A stretch of DNA of 64,000 nucleotides. Origin: Nitrospinaceae bacterium. GTDB lineage: Bacteria; Nitrospinota; Nitrospinia; Nitrospinales; Nitrospinaceae. Both the position numbers and the translations under genes were made by a program. Shown one piece after another: positions 33,918 through 44,264 of the stretch. The stretch is from the NCBI GenBank assembly GCA_029261395.1, contig JAJDBJ010000008.1, positions 24,173 through 88,172 of the forward strand, read 5' to 3'. Position 1 is the first letter of the stretch; every line of letters begins with the position of its first letter. The notes below the pieces were generated by a model that saw only the letters and a list, made by a program, of their open reading frames with translations, was not told the origin of the DNA and did no database searches.

Positions 33918-34692
33918 ATGGCTTCGAGTTCGAACCTGCCGCGCGTTGTCTTTGTATTTCGTAGAACACAATGGCCGCGGCGGTCGATGCGTTGAGCGAG
34001 TCCAGTTCCCCGGCCATGGGGATGGACACGGTAAAATCGCAGTTTTTTTTCAGTATGGGCCGCACTCCCTTGCCTTCACCGCCGATGATCAGAGCCACCG
34101 GCGTGTTGAAATCAAACTCATAGCAGGGGCGGTCCCCCTCCATATCGATTCCCACGATCCAGAACCCTTTTTCCTTTAAAGTTTCGGCGCCCTGATTCAA
34201 GTTGGAGACACAGGCGATGGGAAGTGACTCGATCGCCCCGGCGGAGCATTTCGCGACCGTTTCGTTGAGAGGTGCCGACCGGTGCCTGGGCAATACCAGC
34301 CCCTGCAATCCAAGCACCCACGCCGACCGGATCAGCGCTCCCAGGTTTTGCGGGTCCTGAATTTCGTCCGCCAGCACCAGCGCCGGATGAGGGCCGGACT
34401 GATAGGCCTGCTCGATCAATGAATCCAACCCAAGGGTTTGGAGGGGAGAAAAGTAGCCGACGATGCCCTGATGAGTGAGCTTTCCAAATTTTTTACGGAA
34501 CGCCGCGGGCGGCAGAGTCTCCACACGGGTTTGAAGTTTTTCCGCCAATTCCAAAAGAGGCGCCAGCCGGGATGGCGGGTTCCCCTTTTCGAGAACGATT
34601 TTGTGGCATTTTCGTTTCCCCAGCGCCAGAGCCTGGTGAAGCGGGTGAACACCGTAAACCATTTCCTGGTCCTGCTTCTTTTTTTCACTCAT
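33916..34692 (-). CDS. rlmB: 23S rRNA 2'-O-methyltransferase, SpoU/TrmH family
   Basis: I start at MSEKKKQDQE (258 aa). The N-terminal substrate-binding domain starts at MVYGVHPLHQAL, and the C-terminal SPOUT knot has the three family motifs: LADEIQDPQNLGALIRSA, ALIIGGEGKGVRP and IPMAGELDSLNASTAAAI. RlmB methylates G2251 in the 23S peptidyl-transferase centre. The ribosome site is weak, and the frame extends upstream only via a TTG. Converges with rpsU. Confidence 0.93.
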   Translation of the reverse strand: MSEKKKQDQEMVYGVHPLHQALALGKRKCHKIVLEKGNPPSRLAPLLELAEKLQTRVETLPPAAFRKKFGKLTHQGIVGYFSPLQTLGLDSLIEQAYQSGPHPALVLADEIQDPQNLGALIRSAWVLGLQGLVLPRHRSAPLNETVAKCSAGAIESLPIACVSNLNQGAETLKEKGFWIVGIDMEGDRPCYEFDFNTPVALIIGGEGKGVRPILKKNCDFTVSIPMAGELDSLNASTAAAIVFYEIQRQRAAGSNSKP

Positions 34693-34898
34693 GGATTTCG
34701 AGGGTTGGTGGGCTGAATAATACCCCAAACAGGTTTGCAGGCAATTGAAACTTAATGATATAGTTAAGGCTAACGAATCCTCTTGTATTCAAACTTGCCG
34801 GTCGATAAGAAATTACCACAATCCTTCCAAAATGTGGTCTTCTAAATGGACGATTTAAAGGGTTTTGACGTGCGTAATCCTGTTTTCAATAAAAATTA

Positions 34899-37800
34899 AT
34901 GGCGATTTCCAAAAGAAAACTCATTTACCCGATTTTTGCCACGCTGGTGTTTCTCGGCCTGGTCGTGATCGGAGTGTGTTACGTCCAGTTAAAGGACCTT
35001 GACGCTCTGCGCAACGCAGTGGCTGAGGAAATCCACGCGGAAACCAAGCGCGACGTGAAAATCGGTTCCGCGCAATTGGATTTTACGGAAGGTATCGGAT
35101 TGCAGTTGAGTGACGTGACGCTTAAGGGCGCGTCCGCACAGCAATCGGATTTTACCTGTAAAAAAGTTCTGGTCATGTTGCATTGGCTTCCTCTGCTGAA
35201 AGGGGAAATCAAAATCCAAGAACTCGTTTTTGAAGGCCTGATGTTGCAAGTCTCCCGCGACGACCAGGGAGTATTCAATCTCGGTAATATTTCCTCTGCG
35301 GAAGAGCCGCAACGTTCCGATCCCACTATTCCTCATTTGCTCCAGGTGGGTCTGATGCACAGTGTGCAGGTCCGCAAGAGTGAGTTGTGGGTGGTGGATC
35401 ATTTTATCTCTTCCGGTTCCAAGCCTTTGGTCACCAAGATCAAAAACCTTTCCATTTCATTAAATAAACATTTTACGAAGTCGTCGCTCCGGGTGCATTT
35501 GGATGGCGACGTTCCTTTCACGAAACAGGAAAGTGGAAAGCTCAAGCTGGACGGAAAGATACGGGTACCCGAAGATTTGTCGAACCTATCCAAGGTGGCC
35601 ATAGAAGCGGCCCTGCAAATTCAGGACGTGGGCACCCACTCGTTTGAGCCCTATCTGGAAAAGGTGTTTGAGCAACATCTTGGGGATCATCTCGTTTCTC
35701 TCGATACCCAATTTACCGGTACGCTGGACGGTCATATTCAGTTATCCGGAACTTTAAAGCATACTCCTCAGGCACCTGTCCTCCAGCACGACCTGTCCAA
35801 TTTGGCTCCGCCCGTTCAAGGAAGCCTCGACTATAATTTTATTTTTAATAAAGATACAGTTGAGTTCAAGCAATTGGATTACCGGACCGGGGATTTTTTC
35901 CTCGCGATCAATGGTACTTACGCCAACTTTCTTTCTGACAAAGCCTGGTTGACGATGACCCTGAAGTCGGAGCCCTTCAAAGTTCAAAATAGCGCCAAAT
36001 ATCTTCCCTTGAAAGTTTTCAGCAAGGATATTCACAACCGCTTGCATAAATTTTTAAAAAAGGGGGAAGTGGAAGTCGCCTACTTGAACATAGAAGGTCC
36101 GCGGACGGTATTTGAAGGCCGATCGAATGCAGAAATCCAAAAATATGATTCCGCTTTGCTCATCCTTCGAAATGTGGATATGGGTATGGATGCGTTGCCG
36201 TTGCGCAATGTGTCGGGAGAGCTCAACTTTAAGGAGAGCGTTGCCAGGGTAAAAATTAAGGAGGCAAACTTTGAGCATGTGTTGATCCAGAATGTGTCCG
36301 GTGTTGTCACCCAACCTTTAACCGATCCCATGATCGAAGGAACTCTGGAGGCAGAAGGGGCTTTGGCGCCATTGGCACTTTTGATTGAGAAGAAATGGAC
36401 ATTGCCTCGGCGATTGGCTTTTTTCAAAGAACTCAAACGTATTAAAGGAATCGGTCACGGAAAACTGAGTGTCCGGGGCCCTCTCTACAAGAATGAGCAA
36501 CTGATGTGGTCAGGAAATATATCCCTTGAGCGTGCCGGGTTTATCAAAAAAGGATGGAGTGCCCCCATCCACAATATCAACGGCAACATGCACTTTAAAA
36601 GTGTAGCGGGTTCGTCAGGTTCCAACGGCAAGAAGAAGGGCGGTAAGACTTGGGCTCTCCGGTTCGAGAATTTTAACGGGGAATTTGGCAATCACTATTT
36701 CAGAGATATCAATGCGGAATCTTTTATGGAAAACGGTATTCCGGTGAAGAAGGTCCACGGGAAAATTCAGCTGGGAGCGCTGAAAGCTGAGCAGGTGATC
36801 GACACACCGTTTGAAGGGAAAATTAAATCGTTTCTTAAAAATGTCCTGTTGCAAAGTGGAGAGATTGATTTTAATTATCAGAATACAGGACCCGGACCGG
36901 GAAAGAAGCCGTCTCAAAGCAAAGGTTCTCTGCAAATCAAAAAATTATATTTGAAGCATTCCAAAAAATTTCGCCTACTGAATGATATAAACGCCACTGT
37001 GTCGTTTGACGATCACAACATTGATTTAGAGCAGGTCGAGGGTTGGTATGGCGATTCTCCCCTTAAACTCAAGGGGAGATTTAAAAATTATTCCAAATCC
37101 AAGCCGGAGCTGGTTTTAACCGCCCGTTCCACGGGTTTTTTAAGGCAGGATTTTGCCGGGATTCCCTTTCTGGAAACTCTGGAATACCAGGGGCCTGCAA
37201 AAGTAGATTTGAAACTTCACTGGTCCGACCAGTTCGTAAAGCTGAAAAAAAAGGTGGACTTGACCCGAGTTTCGTACCGGTACAAAAATTTCCTGATCAA
37301 GCCTGAAAATGTTTCAAACTCTATCGAAATTTCCGCCATGCTGGATTCGGAAGGGAAAGTTGACTTTAGGGAAGTGACCTTCGAGTTAGAGGGTAGCAAG
37401 GTGAGTGGGAACGGTTTTTTGAAAAGCATGGACGACCCGCAGTTTTCCATTCAATTTGGATCGGACCATTTCAAAACCTGGCCGGCTTCTCAATACATTC
37501 GCCCCCTTCAGGGCTCGATGGGAGGGGACGCCTCTTTCCATATTTCGGCACGAGGCAACTTTGATAATTTGGAAGACGCCGTGCTTCAGGGAGACGTCCG
37601 GTTGAAGGGGATTGAGTACAAGCCCGATCATTTTCTCGTTCCCATTAAATTCAATGCAGATATGAAATTCAAGAACAAGCATTTCCAAATTATAAATGGA
37701 AAACTGGAGGCGAAGGGTTCCAAAGTTTTTTTTGGTGGGGATTATCAGGGAGGAGAAGCCCCTCATGTCGCTCTGAAGTTGGTGGGGCCGGATCTGGATT

Positions 37801-38744
37801 TGAACCAAATGATTTCTGAAGAGGGAAAACCTTCGAAGGGTTTTTTGAGTTGGTTGAGTGAAACTCGTGTTTTTTCCAAGGGGTCGGGAGAAATTGAAAT
37901 CAAGCTCAACCGGTTTGCTCAAAAATCCTGGACGTTACCGGAAGTCGTTGGAAAAATTACATTCAAAGACCAAATATTACAAACCAGGAATTTCACTCTG
38001 GGCCAGGCCAAGATTGATGAGGTTCAGCTCATGGGTAAATTGTCTCTGGCCGATAGTCAAAGCCCTTCATTTGAAGCAGTCTTGATCTCCCGCGGCGTTC
38101 AGGCCGACAGGTTGTTCGGTATGTTTGGGGGTATCTTCAAAGGCAGTTTGACGGGGAATGCGGTTTGGTTTAAAGCGCGCCTCCAGGGTCAAGGCGGAGA
38201 TCTAAAGCAACTCACAAAAAGTTTGAAGGGTCGGCTGTCCTTCGACTTTAAGGACGGTCGGATTAATACGGGAAAACTTTTGAACGGCGCGGTAGAACTG
38301 TTTGGAATTTCCATCGATCCGAAAACAGTCGACAAGAGAACCCGCGAACCTGATACTGATTACAGGCAGATCTTTGGGGATTTCTCCATACTGGATGGCG
38401 TGGCGCGTACAGAAAACTTTTTGTACGAGGAAGAGGAGAAACGCCTGTCCCTGGTCGGAGCCTTTGATCTCAATACCAGTCGAATGGGTACCGTTGTGGG
38501 CTACGCTCCTTTTCGCACAATGGATCGCATTATAAAAAGGATTCCGCTTCTAGGTCCCATTATTACCGGTGGAAAAGAAGGGAGTTTGATCACTTCCTAT
38601 TATAAAGTTGAAGGTCCCTTCAGCGACCCCAAAGTCGAGTCTGTTCCCTTCAAATCCATCAGCGAAAAAATATTGGGCACCCTCGAAGGGATCATCATCG
38701 CCCCAAGCGAACTGTTCACCGAAAGTGAACCTGCAAGCCCCTAA
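34899..38744 (+). CDS. AsmA/YhdP-family envelope protein, 1281 aa
   Basis: One N-terminal transmembrane helix (about 9-30) anchors a huge periplasmic part of repeated beta-strands (about 40-1260). The N-terminus (DVKIGSAQLDFTEGIGLQLSDV) and C-terminus (LKGRLSFDFKDGRINTG and GPIITGGKEGSLITSYYKVEGPF) match the AsmA/YhdP/DUF3971 pattern. YhdP-like proteins form lipid-conducting grooves between inner and outer membrane. The length is close to E. coli YhdP (about 1266 aa). The TMTC-like gene starts 39 bases downstream, probably in the same transcript. Confidence 0.85.
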   Translation: MAISKRKLIYPIFATLVFLGLVVIGVCYVQLKDLDALRNAVAEEIHAETKRDVKIGSAQLDFTEGIGLQLSDVTLKGASAQQSDFTCKKVLVMLHWLPLLKGEIKIQELVFEGLMLQVSRDDQGVFNLGNISSAEEPQRSDPTIPHLLQVGLMHSVQVRKSELWVVDHFISSGSKPLVTKIKNLSISLNKHFTKSSLRVHLDGDVPFTKQESGKLKLDGKIRVPEDLSNLSKVAIEAALQIQDVGTHSFEPYLEKVFEQHLGDHLVSLDTQFTGTLDGHIQLSGTLKHTPQAPVLQHDLSNLAPPVQGSLDYNFIFNKDTVEFKQLDYRTGDFFLAINGTYANFLSDKAWLTMTLKSEPFKVQNSAKYLPLKVFSKDIHNRLHKFLKKGEVEVAYLNIEGPRTVFEGRSNAEIQKYDSALLILRNVDMGMDALPLRNVSGELNFKESVARVKIKEANFEHVLIQNVSGVVTQPLTDPMIEGTLEAEGALAPLALLIEKKWTLPRRLAFFKELKRIKGIGHGKLSVRGPLYKNEQLMWSGNISLERAGFIKKGWSAPIHNINGNMHFKSVAGSSGSNGKKKGGKTWALRFENFNGEFGNHYFRDINAESFMENGIPVKKVHGKIQLGALKAEQVIDTPFEGKIKSFLKNVLLQSGEIDFNYQNTGPGPGKKPSQSKGSLQIKKLYLKHSKKFRLLNDINATVSFDDHNIDLEQVEGWYGDSPLKLKGRFKNYSKSKPELVLTARSTGFLRQDFAGIPFLETLEYQGPAKVDLKLHWSDQFVKLKKKVDLTRVSYRYKNFLIKPENVSNSIEISAMLDSEGKVDFREVTFELEGSKVSGNGFLKSMDDPQFSIQFGSDHFKTWPASQYIRPLQGSMGGDASFHISARGNFDNLEDAVLQGDVRLKGIEYKPDHFLVPIKFNADMKFKNKHFQIINGKLEAKGSKVFFGGDYQGGEAPHVALKLVGPDLDLNQMISEEGKPSKGFLSWLSETRVFSKGSGEIEIKLNRFAQKSWTLPEVVGKITFKDQILQTRNFTLGQAKIDEVQLMGKLSLADSQSPSFEAVLISRGVQADRLFGMFGGIFKGSLTGNAVWFKARLQGQGGDLKQLTKSLKGRLSFDFKDGRINTGKLLNGAVELFGISIDPKTVDKRTREPDTDYRQIFGDFSILDGVARTENFLYEEEEKRLSLVGAFDLNTSRMGTVVGYAPFRTMDRIIKRIPLLGPIITGGKEGSLITSYYKVEGPFSDPKVESVPFKSISEKILGTLEGIIIAPSELFTESEPASP

Positions 38745-38783
38745 TCGTTTCCTCAAATGGAAGTGATGCTCCTGAACTGAATT

Positions 38784-40748
38784 ATGGCTGATCGCTTTAA
38801 ATTCCAGTGGAACGCAAGAGGGGTGTATTTATTCTGCTTTGCGTTACTGTTCATAGTGGTTTTTATCGTATTCAAAGGTTCCCTAGATAACGGGTTTGTC
38901 TATCTGGATGACAACGAGTATGTGGTAGAAAATTCTTTAATCCGATCCCTCGCTCCTGACAATTTGTGGAACATGCTGGTGGCCACCGGGCCGGCTTATT
39001 GGCATCCCTTGACCTGGCTTTCCCACGCAATCGACTATTATTTTTTTGGAGACAACCCCGGCGGACATCATTTAACCAGTTTGTTTTTGCACGGGTTCAA
39101 TGTCTTCTGGGTTTTTCTACTTTGCATGTATTTGCTTTCCCGTGGGGACAAGGCGGAGAGGACGTTTTCAAAAGCCCTTGCAGTCGCCCTTTTTTCGGCT
39201 CTCGCATTTGGCTTGCATCCCTTGAGGGTGGAGTCGGTGGTCTGGGCGGCCGAACGCAAGGATCTTCTGTGTGCGTTTTTCATGTTTCCTGCAATGCTGA
39301 CCTATCTGAAATATGCAGATGCGGACTTGCCGGCCGATCGCAAACGCTGGTACCGGTGGACCCTGATTTTGTTTGTCCTCGCTCTGATGTCTAAGCCGAT
39401 GGCGGTCACCCTTCCTCTGGTTCTGCTGTTATTCGATGTGTATCCCCTGAATCGTTTTCGTGCCGGGTCTCAATGGCTTCGCCTGGTGATAGAAAAGGTT
39501 CCCTTTTTTGTACTCAGTCTGTTGTGCGGTCTGCTCACTCTATTTGCCCAGAACAAATCCGGTGCGGTGATGTCTGTCGACACCCTGAGTTATACCGACC
39601 GGGTGTTAAACGCATTTCACAGTGGTGTGTTTTACCTTGAAAAAACCCTGTGGCCACATCCCGTCGTCCCCTTTTACCCATTTCCTGAACACGGTTTCCT
39701 GATGTATCTGAAAGCAACGGCCTTTATCGCTTTGACGGTATTCCTCGTCGTACTGTGGCGGAGAGGGCAACGGTTGGGGCTGGCCGTCTGGCTGTTCTTT
39801 TTGATTACTGTATCGCCGGTGATCGGGATTGTCCAGGCGGGAGAGCAAGCCGCCGCTGACCGGTTCACCTATATCCCGACGGTGGGTTTTTACCTGTTGG
39901 CGGCGATGGGATTTCTGCAGGTTTGGAGCAAGTGGCGGAAAACCTCCATGAAACAGGGAGCGCTAATAGGGATTTCCCTGGTTGCGTTGGTTTGTCTTAT
40001 CTTGCTCAGCCAGCTCACTCACCGCCAGATTCCGGTATGGAAAAACCCCGGAACCCTGTGGCAAAAAGTGATCGAGGAGTTTCCCGGACAAATTCCAAAA
40101 TCCTATCGCATTTCCGGCCATTATTTTATGTCTCAGGGACAAACACAGAAAGCTGTGGGTTTTTATGAGCAGGCGATCGAATTGTTCCCCCGATATGTCG
40201 AGCCTTATAACGATCTTGGGTTGTTCTACATGAATCAAAAAAATTATGAGAAGGCAGAATCGTATTTCAAGGCTTCTCTTGATGTCCGCCGGGACGCCGT
40301 GGTGGAGAATAACATGGGCCTGTTAAATTTAAGCCAGGGCCAGACCAGGCAAGCGGTCTATTGGTTTCAACGATCCATTGAAACCCAACCGGATTTCCCC
40401 CAACCCCACAACAATATGGGTTTGATATTCTCGAAATCGGGCCAGTGGCTACAGGCGGAAGAGGAGTACCGAAAAGCCATACAAAGTGATTTTGATTTCC
40501 CCCAGGCCCACGCTAATCTGGCCTTTTTATACAGGAAGCAGAAGAAACTCTCGGAGGCGGTCACCGAGTTCCATATCGCCCTGTTTTTAATGAAGGATAA
40601 TGTGAGCCTGCGCATCGGTCTTGGTGAAGCGTTACTCTTGATGGGAGATGCCGCAGGAGCGAGAAAGGAATTTGAGGAAACCTTGAAGATTCATCCGGGT
40701 CACCCGAATGCCCTCCATTACCTGAAACGTCTTGACAGGTCGCCTTGA
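38784..40748 (+). CDS. TMTC-like multi-pass membrane protein with C-terminal TPRs
   Basis: The 654-aa protein has about ten transmembrane helices (14-435) and five or so TPR units (about 440-650, e.g. GHYFMSQGQTQKAVGFYEQA). The first loop has the acidic DDNEY (42-46) and the conserved HPLRVESVVWAAERKD (145-160), both typical of GT-C glycosyltransferases of the TMTC/PMT type, which move sugars from lipid-linked donors. In bacteria the acceptor is unknown. It follows the AsmA-like gene by 39 bases. Confidence 0.82.
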   Translation: MADRFKFQWNARGVYLFCFALLFIVVFIVFKGSLDNGFVYLDDNEYVVENSLIRSLAPDNLWNMLVATGPAYWHPLTWLSHAIDYYFFGDNPGGHHLTSLFLHGFNVFWVFLLCMYLLSRGDKAERTFSKALAVALFSALAFGLHPLRVESVVWAAERKDLLCAFFMFPAMLTYLKYADADLPADRKRWYRWTLILFVLALMSKPMAVTLPLVLLLFDVYPLNRFRAGSQWLRLVIEKVPFFVLSLLCGLLTLFAQNKSGAVMSVDTLSYTDRVLNAFHSGVFYLEKTLWPHPVVPFYPFPEHGFLMYLKATAFIALTVFLVVLWRRGQRLGLAVWLFFLITVSPVIGIVQAGEQAAADRFTYIPTVGFYLLAAMGFLQVWSKWRKTSMKQGALIGISLVALVCLILLSQLTHRQIPVWKNPGTLWQKVIEEFPGQIPKSYRISGHYFMSQGQTQKAVGFYEQAIELFPRYVEPYNDLGLFYMNQKNYEKAESYFKASLDVRRDAVVENNMGLLNLSQGQTRQAVYWFQRSIETQPDFPQPHNNMGLIFSKSGQWLQAEEEYRKAIQSDFDFPQAHANLAFLYRKQKKLSEAVTEFHIALFLMKDNVSLRIGLGEALLLMGDAAGARKEFEETLKIHPGHPNALHYLKRLDRSP

Positions 40749-40764
40749 AAAAAAACTTTGCCGA

Positions 40765-41040
40765 CTACAGAGTCTGAATATTGCTGATTTGGATTTCGTG
40801 TGGAGCCTTGCCCAAGTGATGCGCGAGAACGGCATGGATGGCGGCGATATGGTCGTCGTCTTGAGAAGATCCCGAAGCGTTTGCCACAGGGGCTTGTGCT
40901 CTCGGTGGAGGAGGGGGCGGAGCCATGTAGGGAAGAAAGTGGACCAGCACCTTGATCACGCCGATCAAAATTCCCAGCACCAGAAAAATAACCAACATGG
41001 ACAGTATGGAAACTTGGATAGACTGAAGGATGAGAGACAT
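40765..41040 (-). CDS. oadG: Oxaloacetate decarboxylase gamma-type subunit
   Basis: The 91-aa protein has one N-terminal membrane helix (about 5-30), a Pro-rich PPPPPP linker and a short helical C-terminal domain (DDHIAAIHAVLAHHLG). This is the OadG/sodium-pump decarboxylase gamma layout, which holds the carboxyltransferase to the membrane pump. It starts 3 bases after the beta-subunit stop, completing oadA-oadB-oadG in that order. Confidence 0.85.
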   Translation of the reverse strand: MSLILQSIQVSILSMLVIFLVLGILIGVIKVLVHFLPYMAPPPPPPRAQAPVANASGSSQDDDHIAAIHAVLAHHLGKAPHEIQISNIQTL

Positions 41041-41043
41041 GAT

Positions 41044-42243
41044 TTATTGACCCAGCGAAGTGGTGACCGTTGTAATGGTTTCAATTGCGGCATGCCCGGA
41101 GCCGGCATCGCCCGATCCAAACAGAGATAAAAATACACCCGCCGCGACGGCGCTTCCGATCACTCCAGCCACGTTGGGGCCCATGGCGTGCATGAGCAGG
41201 AAATTGGATTTGTCGGTTTCCTGACCTACCTTTTGCGATACCCGGGCGGCCATGGGTACGGCCGACACACCTGCCGAACCGATCAGCGGATTGATCTTCC
41301 CTCCGGAAAAAATGTACATGAGTTTGCCGAACAACACTCCACCGGCAGTAGCCATGCAGAACGCCAGCAGTCCGAGGACGATGATCTTGATGGTATTCCA
41401 GGTCAAAAACGATTCTGCCGTCATCGACGATCCGACTGCCAATGCCAGTAGAATGGTCACGATATTGATCAGGTGTGTTTGCGAAGTTTCATGAAGACGT
41501 GCGGTGACTCCGGATTCCCGGAACAGGTTGCCCAGCATCAACATCCCCAGCAAGGGAGCGACGCCGGGAAGCATCAATACGACAATCACGGTTGAAGCGA
41601 TGGGGAAAATAATTTTAACGGTCTGCGAAATGGGTTTCAATTGCTCCATCTTGACCGCGCGTTCTTTTTCCGTGGTCAGAAACCGCATGATGGGTGGTTG
41701 AATAAGCGGCACCAGTGACATGTAGGAATACGCCGCGACGGCAATGGGGCCCAATAAGTGAGGAGCGAGTTTGGCCGCCAGGAAAATCGATGTCGGTCCG
41801 TCGGCACCACCAATAATGCCGATGGCGCTGGCTTCCTGCATGTTGAACCCCAAGGCAACGGCCCCGATGAGCGTCGTATACACTCCGATTTGCGCCGCTG
41901 CGCCCAGCATCAGGGTCTTTGGATTGGCCAGCAGGGGACCGAAATCAGTCAATGCCCCGACACCGAGAAAGATCAGCGGGGGCAGAATTTCGTGCCTCAC
42001 CCCGTAATAGAAAATGTTGAAGAGCCCGCCTTCATTGGTGTTGGCCATCATACTGAGTGGAAGATTGGCCAGCAGACAACCGAAGCCGATGGGAAGCAGG
42101 AGCAGAGGCTCGAATTTTTTCCAAATGGCGAGATAAAGCAAAATCAGAGCAATGGCAATCATCACTCCCTGACCGGGTGACATAGCGACAAACCCGGTGG
42201 AGTGAAGAATCTTGCTGATGGAGTCCTGAAAACTAAAATCCAT
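41044..42243 (-). CDS. oadB: Na+-translocating decarboxylase beta subunit
   Basis: The 399-aa protein is an integral membrane protein with about nine helices. Family signatures include the first amphipathic region [16 protein letters not shown], the ion-path segment [22 protein letters not shown], and [20 protein letters not shown]. The subunit uses decarboxylation of carboxybiotin to export Na+. Its ATG overlaps the oadA stop as TAATG. Confidence 0.94.
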   Translation of the reverse strand: MDFSFQDSISKILHSTGFVAMSPGQGVMIAIALILLYLAIWKKFEPLLLLPIGFGCLLANLPLSMMANTNEGGLFNIFYYGVRHEILPPLIFLGVGALTDFGPLLANPKTLMLGAAAQIGVYTTLIGAVALGFNMQEASAIGIIGGADGPTSIFLAAKLAPHLLGPIAVAAYSYMSLVPLIQPPIMRFLTTEKERAVKMEQLKPISQTVKIIFPIASTVIVVLMLPGVAPLLGMLMLGNLFRESGVTARLHETSQTHLINIVTILLALAVGSSMTAESFLTWNTIKIIVLGLLAFCMATAGGVLFGKLMYIFSGGKINPLIGSAGVSAVPMAARVSQKVGQETDKSNFLLMHAMGPNVAGVIGSAVAAGVFLSLFGSGDAGSGHAAIETITTVTTSLGQ

Positions 42244-44048
42244 TATGCGATATGAATGAGTTCATCACCGGTTTGGACGTTCGCGCCCTCTTGAACCAGG
42301 ATAGAGTTGACGGTTCCGCTGTGAGGGCTGTTCACTTCGGTTTCCATTTTCATGGATTCCAAAATCATGACGACATCTCCTTCATTCACCTGATCACCCA
42401 CTTTGCATTTGAGCGCAAACACGGAGCCAGGCAGAGGTGAAGTGACGGCCTTGTTGGACCCGTTTGAAGAAGGAGCAGGCGTGGCGGCAGGTGCGGGCGC
42501 CGCTGTGGGTTGGGAAGCCGCTATCGGAGCCGGTGCTCCAGTGCCGGTTCCCACTTGCACCGAATAGGGTTTGCCGTTTACGGATACCGTGTAAACTGCC
42601 GAACCGCCCGCCGCAGGAGCGGGTGCCGAGGCTGGCGCGGCGGCGGGTTGAGCCGCAGGCGCAGAGGCCGGAGCGGGTGCCGCCGGTGCCGCTGATTCAG
42701 GCAACGGTTTGCCACGGGTTGCAAAAAATTTCAACGCTACTTTGGGGAACATGGCGTAAGTCAGCCGGTCTTCATCGGTTTTGGCGTCATCCCCTGCTTC
42801 TTCGACAATGGTATCCCATTCCGGCACTAAAAGATCGGCGGGACGGCAGTCGATGACTTTCTGGTCCTTGGCCACCTTCTCCAACAGTTCCGGGTCGATT
42901 TCCGCCGGCAGTTTGCCATATTTGCCCAGCACGCATTCGCGGGTTTCCTTGGTGATGATCTTGTAGCGCTCCCCGGTCAGTACGTTCAACGTGGCTTGCG
43001 AGCCGACAATCTGACTGGTCGGGGTGACCAGCGGCGGATAACCCAAGTCTTTGCGCACACGGGGCACTTCCTTAAGCACTTCATCCATTTTGTCGAGGGC
43101 GTTTTGCTCCTTCAACTGGTTTTCCATATTGGAGATCATGCCGCCGGGGATCTGCGATTTGAGAATATTGATATCCACACCGATGAAATTGCTTTCGAAC
43201 TGGGCGTAATGCTTGCGGACTTCCAGAAAATAATTGGAGATTTCTTCCAGCGCGTCGAGGTCGAGTCCGGTATCCCGTGGGGAGTCCTTCAGGGCGGCAA
43301 CCACGCATTCGGTTGGAAAGTGTGAGGTCCCCATAGACAGGGAGGAGATCGCCGTGTCAACCATATCCAATCCTTCGTCGATAGCACACTGGATATTCAT
43401 CCCGGCCAGTCCGGTGGTGGCGTGCGAATGGAGGTGAATCGGGATATCAATGGTTTTCTTGAGTTCGCGGACCAACTTTGTTGTCACCTGCGGCATCAGC
43501 AGGCCTGCCATGTCCTTGATGCATATGATATCTGACCCCATGTCCACCAGATCTTTAGCCATCTTGACGTACAATTCGGTGCTGTGCACCGGGCTGACGG
43601 TGTAACTGATACAGCCTTCCACCGTGCCGCCGCATTTTTTGGCGGTTTTGATCGCGACTTCGATATTACGCAAATCATTCAGTGCATCAAAAATTCTGAA
43701 TATTTCGATCCCCACGTCATAAGATTTTTTGACGAACCGTTCGACGATGTCGTCGGCATAGTGCCGGTAACCCACACAGTTCTGCCCGCGCAGAAGCATC
43801 TGGAGTGGAGTATTGGGAATTTTCTTTTTGAGTTGCCGGGCGCGTTCCCATGGATCCTCGTTCAGAAAGCGGATACAGGTGTCGAAAGTAGCTCCGCCCC
43901 ACGCCTCGAGCGAGAAGAAACCGACGGCATCCATCTTTTCCGCAATCGGGAGCATGTCTTCGGTTTTCATGCGGGTGGCTAACAGCGACTGATGGGCGTC
44001 TCGTAACGCGACTTCTGTAATCTTGAGGGGATTCGGTGTGGTGTTCAT
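42243..44048 (-). CDS. oadA: Oxaloacetate decarboxylase alpha subunit (biotin carboxyl carrier)
   Basis: The start at [10 protein letters not shown] (601 aa) follows AAGGA; the frame also has an upstream TTG. An N-terminal carboxyltransferase TIM barrel (about 8-300, [13 protein letters not shown] and CIKDMAGLL) is followed by an assembly domain, an Ala/Pro-rich linker (about 450-530) and a biotinyl domain with ESMKMET (biotin on K567). It transfers CO2 from oxaloacetate to biotin for decarboxylation by OadB. In an autotroph it could work in either direction. Confidence 0.95.
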   Translation of the reverse strand: MNTTPNPLKITEVALRDAHQSLLATRMKTEDMLPIAEKMDAVGFFSLEAWGGATFDTCIRFLNEDPWERARQLKKKIPNTPLQMLLRGQNCVGYRHYADDIVERFVKKSYDVGIEIFRIFDALNDLRNIEVAIKTAKKCGGTVEGCISYTVSPVHSTELYVKMAKDLVDMGSDIICIKDMAGLLMPQVTTKLVRELKKTIDIPIHLHSHATTGLAGMNIQCAIDEGLDMVDTAISSLSMGTSHFPTECVVAALKDSPRDTGLDLDALEEISNYFLEVRKHYAQFESNFIGVDINILKSQIPGGMISNMENQLKEQNALDKMDEVLKEVPRVRKDLGYPPLVTPTSQIVGSQATLNVLTGERYKIITKETRECVLGKYGKLPAEIDPELLEKVAKDQKVIDCRPADLLVPEWDTIVEEAGDDAKTDEDRLTYAMFPKVALKFFATRGKPLPESAAPAAPAPASAPAAQPAAAPASAPAPAAGGSAVYTVSVNGKPYSVQVGTGTGAPAPIAASQPTAAPAPAATPAPSSNGSNKAVTSPLPGSVFALKCKVGDQVNEGDVVMILESMKMETEVNSPHSGTVNSILVQEGANVQTGDELIHIA

Positions 44049-44264
44049 TCCTGGCAAATCCTTATCATTAGCGTTTCCCTGTTAGTGGGAAATCTGAATG
44101 GGTTACAATACCGTTTATTGCTCTATTTGAAACATCGAAAATATCAAACTCTTCATTTGAAAAACTAATAACCAATATGAGGTGTGCTCATTGAGGGGTT
44201 ATTTTTCTGCAAGGAAACAGGTGAATACTAATCAATTGAGGGGCCGAAATCAATGAAATAGTGG

